From: Plantago major
Lineage: Eukaryota > Streptophyta > Magnoliopsida > Lamiales > Plantaginaceae
Length of the DNA stretch: 64,000 nucleotides
NCBI GenBank assembly: GCA_026545765.1
Contig: CM048844.1
Coordinates: 18,608,237-18,672,236 of the forward strand
Direction of reading: 5' to 3'
Positions within the stretch are counted from its first letter, which is position 1. Every line of letters starts with the position of its first letter. Positions 58,801-64,000 of this stretch are shown in pieces. The position numbers and the translations under genes are program-made. A model generated the notes under the pieces. It did not search any database. It saw only the letters and a program-made list of their open reading frames with translations, and was not told the origin of the DNA.

Positions 58801-59859
58801 AACATTAGACGAGGAAGAAGTGATCCTTTTTAAGCCGATTACCAGGCGTAACTCAGCTCCGCTTTATCTTTCTAAAGATAATAGTGATCCACTTTGCTCC
58901 AAAGATACAAAGATACATGAAACCCGTGATGATGAAATTTTGCGACGTACACTTCACTATCCATTGGACGCTCCACAGATGTGGACTCGCTCAGTTTCTG
59001 CACCACTACACCTGATCCAGGACAAAACAAGTCAGGACCTCCTTCCCTCAGTGCTTGGGTCCTTGGACAAGAAATTGGAAGAGAGAAAGTTCAGAACTTC
59101 AATAAACAAAAGCTAAGCCCAATCGATGAGATAACTTCGACATCCTTCTCCCAGCTATCGGTTAACGAATCTAAGGACTCCAAGCCACTGATCGATAATT
59201 TTCCGGCATCGAGTCAAAGCTCCCCCCCTTATGTTACTCCAATACCTTCCGCGCCTTCTTTGCCCGAGGATGCCAGTTGGTTGAGTGAAAATTCATCGAT
59301 TTTCCCAGAATACAAGAGCAGTACAAAAACTGAAGCAAATGGTATACTGGGCGCAGCGCCAATCAGTTCCTATCCAAATCTCCGTCCCCCGATGGGCTTC
59401 CTTCCTGGAGTTTCAGGTCTAGTGGACGGATACCCTCCGTTCTCCGGAATGAGTTCTTCCGAATGGCTGTATCACTATCGGACAAGTCAAAATGTCGCCA
59501 ATGCCAGTAATCGCACATCTCCGGTTCCCTTCAATGATCTGAGCTATGGGAATGTACACTCAAATGAGGTTACCAGTTTTGATATCTGCGATCAATGGGG
59601 AAACCGGTTTGTTTCGAATCCAATGGTGTATATGGGGAGAGCCCAGCAAGTGTACCCGAATCCTTCTCCTGTTTATGGAGCACAGGAGCAGAGCATGGAC
59701 AAGCTGTTCCTTGATTACCAGAGACCATTTCCTTATGTGTGTGGAGCTGGCATGGAGCTGACTTCTGATCAGCTGCCACTTTTACAGTATCTTAAGGAGA
59801 AAGAGTGGCAAATGCAGTCTGGTTCTCAGATAAGGGGTCCTAGTTATATGAGAAACTGA
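55846..59859 (+). CDS. SMG7L: SMG7-like protein (EST1/SMG5-7 family), reading frame shifted twice
   Basis: Five exons: 55846-55875, 55962-56549, 56880-57002, 57129-57327 and 58024-59859, all with GT-AG borders; total about 925 codons. The N-terminal half is the 14-3-3-like/TPR region of SMG7 proteins: V-D-L-Y-H-K-I-R and L-W-K-V-H-Y, then H-R-L-L-I-C-L-G-D-I-A-R-Y, W-P-D-G-G-N-P-H-N-Q, and V-K-E-P-F-P-D-A-W-K-N-L. The EST1 region continues in exon 5. The C-terminus has G-P-P-S-L-S-A-W-V-L and D-A-S-W-L, as in plant SMG7. SMG7 binds phosphorylated UPF1 in nonsense-mediated decay and, in Arabidopsis, also acts in meiosis; this start resembles the SMG7L branch. Two frame changes occur: in exon 4 (between about 57150 and 57206) and exon 5 (between about 58980 and 59040). 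Each equals loss of one base. Both sides of each are conserved, so sequence error or a recent mutation is likely. Confidence 0.85.
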
Positions 59860-60042
59860 GTACATACAGGTCCCTCATGTATTTGAAAACTGTAAATGCT
59901 TTAAGATTTGCATTGCATAGCCTTATAGCATGTACCTGTTGTACCTGCTGTATGTATGTAGATTATGAAAATTGTTTGTACATTGTGAGAAACTGAGAAT
60001 AGTTACTTTTAACTGTCAAGTTACAATAATGTGCTCTGGATA

Positions 60043-60048
60043 AATAAA
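60043..60048 (+). terminator. Polyadenylation signal AATAAA of the SMG7-like gene
   Basis: AATAAA 184 bases after the stop codon, the only perfect copy in the proximal 3' region. Confidence 0.55.
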
Positions 60049-60505
60049 GATACCGTGATTATCAAGTTTCGCTGAATATTTATACGCGTCCACTTATCAG
60101 CTATAAATTTCAGAGTTTTGCTATGCACCTGTACAAAGGCATGTCATTTTTTTTGACAATCTAGATAGTTCGCCTAATATCGCGTCACGCGAATGAAACT
60201 CTACAGATCTTACATGCAACTCCGACTTCTTACCACTTATCCCCGATTCAAGAATGTACATTAACCATCAATGCCATCACTGCGAAATAGTTCCAAAGTA
60301 TTCAGCTTAAAGTCTGACCCTGCAGGGACAAAATTGATCGCACATAAAATCAGGAAAAGCAACAAATACGCAATTTTGTAGCGCATCTATTCACCGCACA
60401 ATAATTATTCGAGTTTGTGTTTACATAGCGCAATAACTTACTAGCGATGAGAATGCGCTAAACATTTTTTTAATAATTATCATATTCTCTGTCTTTATTT
60501 GGATT

Positions 60506-61450
60506 ATGAATATGAATTCTCTTGTTGCAGTTATAAATGAGAACACAACTAATAAGTTTAGACAAAATACTCCATATAATTTGTCCGATGTTGGTTCATC
60601 TTCAATGGCGAAGCCTGATCTTGGAAATTTCCTGCAAAGTACTCAGACATCACTTCCAAATCTGTCACCTATTGTTGGTCCGTCTTTCATGGCTAGACCT
60701 GATATTGAAAATTTCCTGCAAAGTCCTCAAACATATCATTTTCATATTTGTCACAAGATATTGCTCTGTCTTTTTTAGCTAGGACTGATATTGAAATTTT
60801 TAGTAATGTCCATCATCACTTTAAAACGATATTATATGAACGATTTAGACGGTTTTAGACATTTTCATTTATTTATGTTGGTCCGTTATTTTTTATGTCA
60901 CGCTTAATGAGTACTCCGCTTTCACCAAAAAAAAATGATAAGATGCGATCCTAAAAATACGCATGAGAATGCAGATGCGATAAGTAAATGCATGTAGAAT
61001 CAAAATGTGTTGTTAGAAATGAGCTTTATTATAAAACTAATTTTCATAAATAAAATGTAACAATTTTAGTGAAACGCTTAAAACGGAAAATTGCAACAAT
61101 TTTAGTGAAATGAATGAAGTATTTAACACATTTTTCAATGTAACGCTTTAAGATGGTTTTGCACGTTTTCGTGCATTACACAAAGTCCACAGAGATCACT
61201 CAAAGGGATCCGTCACCTGTTGTTGGTCCGTCTTTCAAGGCTAGACCGGATATTGGAAATTTCCTGCAAAGTCCTCAGATATCACTTCAATATATGTCAG
61301 ATGATGTTGGTTCATCTTTCATGGCTAAAACTGATATTGGAAATTTGATGCAATGTCCTTTATCACTTTAAGCGATATTTATGTGACGATTTTAGATGGT
61401 TTTGGATGTTTTAATTTATTTATATTGGCCCGTTACTTTTTATGTAATTT
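60506..61450 (+). pseudogene. Unknown coding-like repeats in a duplicated block
   Basis: Two frames, 60506-60778 and 61153-61371, encode copies of a unit of about 25 residues with the core V-G-(P/S)-S-F-M-A-(R/K)-x-D-I-x-N-F-L-Q-S-P-Q. There are four copies in all, two per frame. The DNA following each frame is also duplicated: CATCACTTTAAAACGATATT near 60806 and TATCACTTTAAGCGATATTT near 61361, both leading to TGG(T/C)CCGTTA. A 44-bp block ending TTTTGCACGTTTTCGTGCAT is repeated 336 bp apart (about 61143 and 61479). A CTTGTTGCAG acceptor-like site lies at 60521-60530. I do not recognise the protein. It may be a repeat-bearing exon of a lost gene or coding-like satellite DNA. Confidence 0.45.
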
Positions 61451-61568
61451 TAAAAGCTGTTTGCACATTTTTTATGTAACTATTTAAGATGATTTTGCAC
61501 GTTTTCGTGCATTACACAAAAATTGAGTGACTTCGTGCGTTTGTTGCAAGTGAATTGAAGCTTCAATA

Positions 61569-61812
61569 CTCCCTTAATTTCAGAAAAATTGTTACATTTC
61601 GATATGACGGCCAATCGTTTCAGCTGATCACAATTACTCATAAATGATAATAAGAATAATTTAATAAAATCATATAATAAAATTTAATTACTAAATTTTC
61701 ATTATATAATTTTAATAATTTATTTATTAATATCGCTTAAGAAGAATCACCAAACGCGGCATAATAATCGCAAAATAATAAAATGTAACACTTTTTTCTG
61801 AAATGAAGGGAG
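61569..61812. mobile_element. Stowaway-like MITE
   Basis: It begins CTCCCTTAATTTCAGAAAAA after TA and ends with the inverted TTTTTTCTGAAATGAAGGGAG. Both arms then carry TGTTACATTT or its complement. The right flank is CA where TA is expected. Length 244 bp, AT-rich centre. Confidence 0.75.
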
Positions 61813-62536
61813 CATAAGATAATAAGAGTCTTTCATATGAGATAACATGCATAACATATAAAATGATAAAATACACAAACAAATAATATTCACTACAAAA
61901 TGAAGTTAAAAATGCTCAATTCATGTCCAACATCATGAATGGAGCATAAAAATGCTCAATCCATGAAGCTTATAAAATAAAATTGATTATGTATCTGTTT
62001 CTCATTTCCTTTCAATTACTTATTAACTCATTGATCCCGTAATATACAGGGATCACCTTACGCATCAAACGTCCCATGAAGGATGTAGTACTTTTTTAAT
62101 TAATTTGTTGTGAAAATGAGAATAGATCGAGTAGAAAAATTATATTTGTTGACACGCCATAAATATTACTCCACTACTAGTATAGTGAATTAGATGAGAC
62201 AAACATTTAAAGACAATTTGTCTGATTCTCAACCATTGCTTGACAAAATCTGTTCATGGCTTGTCCGTTTCACTTCAAAGAAGGCACTAATTTCATGCTA
62301 TCCCATTCCCATTACTGCTTGCTTTTTTCACCAAAAAGCACATCGCTAATCCCTAAAAGGAACCTCTCCATTAAATTCTGTGTCTTATTATATGGGGGGT
62401 TTAAAAAACCAAAAAATCACTCCGTCCCAAATTCAAATTTTTGTGGTTTCGAACACGGGTTTTGTAACTATATTATACTCCATCCGTCCTTAAAATAGTT
62501 TTCCGTTTATTTTTTTTGGAGAAAATAAAATATATA
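61813..62536. other. Intergenic
   Basis: No gene recognised. A frame at 62256-62498 has no domain. A CTCCATCCGTCCTTAAAATA sequence near 62480 is a further Stowaway-type end without a clear partner. Confidence 0.4.
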
Positions 62537-62771
62537 CTCCCTCCGTCCCGGAAAACTTCATACATTATGGTTAACGCGCAGTTTTATGCGAAAAGTTAAA
62601 GTAATGATAAAATATAGAAAATGTGGAAAAAAGTGTACTTTAAAAAAAAGTTGTAATTGACAGAAAGTTTAGATTGTTTATTATTTGTTGAAATGTTTTA
62701 CTTTTTTTTGGTTATGAATAAAGTTCGCGACGACTAAAACGATAAATGTAAAAAGCTCATGACGGATGGAG
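62537..62771. mobile_element. Stowaway MITE, 235 bp
   Basis: CTCCCTCCGTCCCGG at the left and GACGGATGGAG at the right form the standard Stowaway ends, flanked by TA on both sides (62535-62536 and 62772-62773). Non-coding and AT-rich. Confidence 0.88.
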
Positions 62772-62979
62772 TATTATTTTTGGATAAAATAATGTTAGTC
62801 GATCCTCAAATTGATTTGTAAATGAAAATTAGATAAAATAATGTTATTGAGTTTAATTTTGAACATATTTAACATTAAAGTTGAAGTGACAATTGACAAA
62901 AATAGAAATGCGAAATTTTATCTGGAACGTCAAACATTGGTGAAATGGGAAGCTATTCCCGGAACGTAGAATGTATATA

Positions 62980-63345
62980 CTCCATCCGTCTTGGAGAACT
63001 TCATATATTGACACGTAATTTTATGTGAAAAGTTAAAGAATGATAATAAATAAAATGTGAAAAAATGTGTACTTTTAGTGGCAAATGTAAACTTGATATT
63101 GTTTTATTACTTATCTGTTCTACTAATCTAGTCGATTTCTTTCAACGTTGTTTTTAAGAAAGAATTGAGAAAAGTGATGATAAGAGAAAAATGAAAAAGT
63201 ATTAGAGATAGTGGACAAAGGGTTAGTGGTTTTTTTTGATATTTTTGAACGAAACTAGATTAACGACAAACATAAAATGAATATGAGACCAGATTTGGAC
63301 AATGAATAGAGTTATGCGACTATTAAAATAAACGTGTGGAGGGAG
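62980..63345. mobile_element. Stowaway-like MITE, 366 bp
   Basis: CTCCATCCGTCTTGGAGAAC at the left and CGTGTGGAGGGAG at the right, flanked by TA (62978-62979 and 63346-63347). The left part resembles the element at 62537 (ACTTCATA, then AAAAGTTAAAG). The extra length may mean two overlapping elements. Confidence 0.65.
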
Positions 63346-64000
63346 TAAGAGTGCTAAAAGTATAAGGATGGTGAATAAATTATACAAGGATTAAATAAAG
63401 TATGAGATATGGTATAATGAGAAGTTAAATGAGTCGGCCAACTAAAACGGAAATTTAGAATTTGAGATCGAGACGATTAAGATATATATAAATTATTCAT
63501 TTATTTATTTTCCATTTCCACCTTTACATTTTTTTACAAATCAGCTTTATAATTACTTACTTTTTATTGATATAGACTGCTAAATCTTTAATGATAGCCT
63601 AAAAATGTAGCATACCATAAGATGTAAACATGCTTACAATTTTCAGTCTAAAAGTGCTATGATAATGCCACCAAAATCATCATAAAAGGCGAAATATTTA
63701 TGTAATATTATTTACTTCTCCCTTTAATTGAAGATACAAATTATCATAACACTTGACCTCCTGCTATTTTAAAGCGAATAAATGGCCAAATAATAATCTT
63801 TTTCTACATATTGGTCGATTTATGCATTAATCTCCAATTCCCGAGATTTCCTTTTTTTTTTTTTTTTTTTTTTTGAGAATACTACCGTATTTAGCAGAAT
63901 ATTTAATTTTAACCCATGCTAATATTTTATTTAATGTTAGTAAGTGCCGAAACTTAATATCTATCTTTATTAGTCAAAATATTAAAGCCATGACTAAAAT
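63346..64000. other. Intergenic to window end
   Basis: AT-rich, with a long T-run (about 63851-63874). No gene or bounded element seen. Confidence 0.45.

Overview
This is eukaryotic plant nuclear DNA. It is AT-rich, has spliced genes with GT-AG introns and plant TATA boxes, and carries many plant transposons (CACTA, MULE, hAT, PIF, Stowaway, Copia and Gypsy LTRs, a tRNA-derived SINE). The gene types (AGP31-like cell-wall proteins with a PAC domain, a VQ protein, SMG7-like) fit a eudicot. I cannot name the species with confidence.

Only four host genes are convincing. (1) 4635-7265(+) encodes a very long proline-rich PAC-domain wall protein of 795 aa after splicing. (2) 22728-23641(+) is a shorter His/Pro-rich AGP31-type paralogue of 256 aa. 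(3) 42229-42906(+) is an intronless VQ-motif protein of 225 aa. (4) 55846-59859(+) is a five-exon SMG7-like gene (EST1/SMG5-7 family, nonsense-mediated decay) whose reading frame is broken twice by apparent 1-nt losses. Genes 1 and 2 share their domain plan and one phase-1 intron, so they are tandem duplicates. A relic of gene 1's promoter at 17530-17693, cut off by a transposon, suggests the array once held a third member.

Layout. 1-4400: RNase H fragments of non-LTR elements and a long-TIR MULE. 4400-7400: gene 1. 7989-15615: a 7.6-kb CACTA element with a decayed TNPD-type transposase on the minus strand. 15.8-16.3 kb: a minisatellite and an (AT)n run. 17702-21761: a hAT element that has itself received a CACTA element and a MULE, so three DNA-transposon superfamilies are nested and each keeps the target-site duplication of its class. 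22.5-23.7 kb: gene 2. 26310-27161: a PIF-type element with a SINE inside. 27539-29487: a probable solo Gypsy LTR with a hAT inside. 33723-34604: a MULE. 36700-40017: a second, decayed CACTA element with a Transposase_24-like gene. 42-43 kb: the VQ gene. 47830-50300: a possible Tip100-like hAT. 50667-54126: a MULE-like inverted-repeat element with a FAR1-domain remnant split by a 1.55-kb Copia solo LTR. 54.8-60.1 kb: the SMG7-like gene. 60.5-61.5 kb: duplicated coding-like repeats. 61.5-63.4 kb: Stowaway MITEs.

The host genes belong to unrelated pathways (cell wall, MAPK/WRKY signalling, RNA decay) and do not form a functional cluster beyond the AGP31-like pair. The most informative features are the wall-protein array with its orphan promoter, the stop-free 243-bp intron inside the PAC domain of gene 1, the layered transposon nests that give a relative order of insertions, and the twice-shifted SMG7-like frame.
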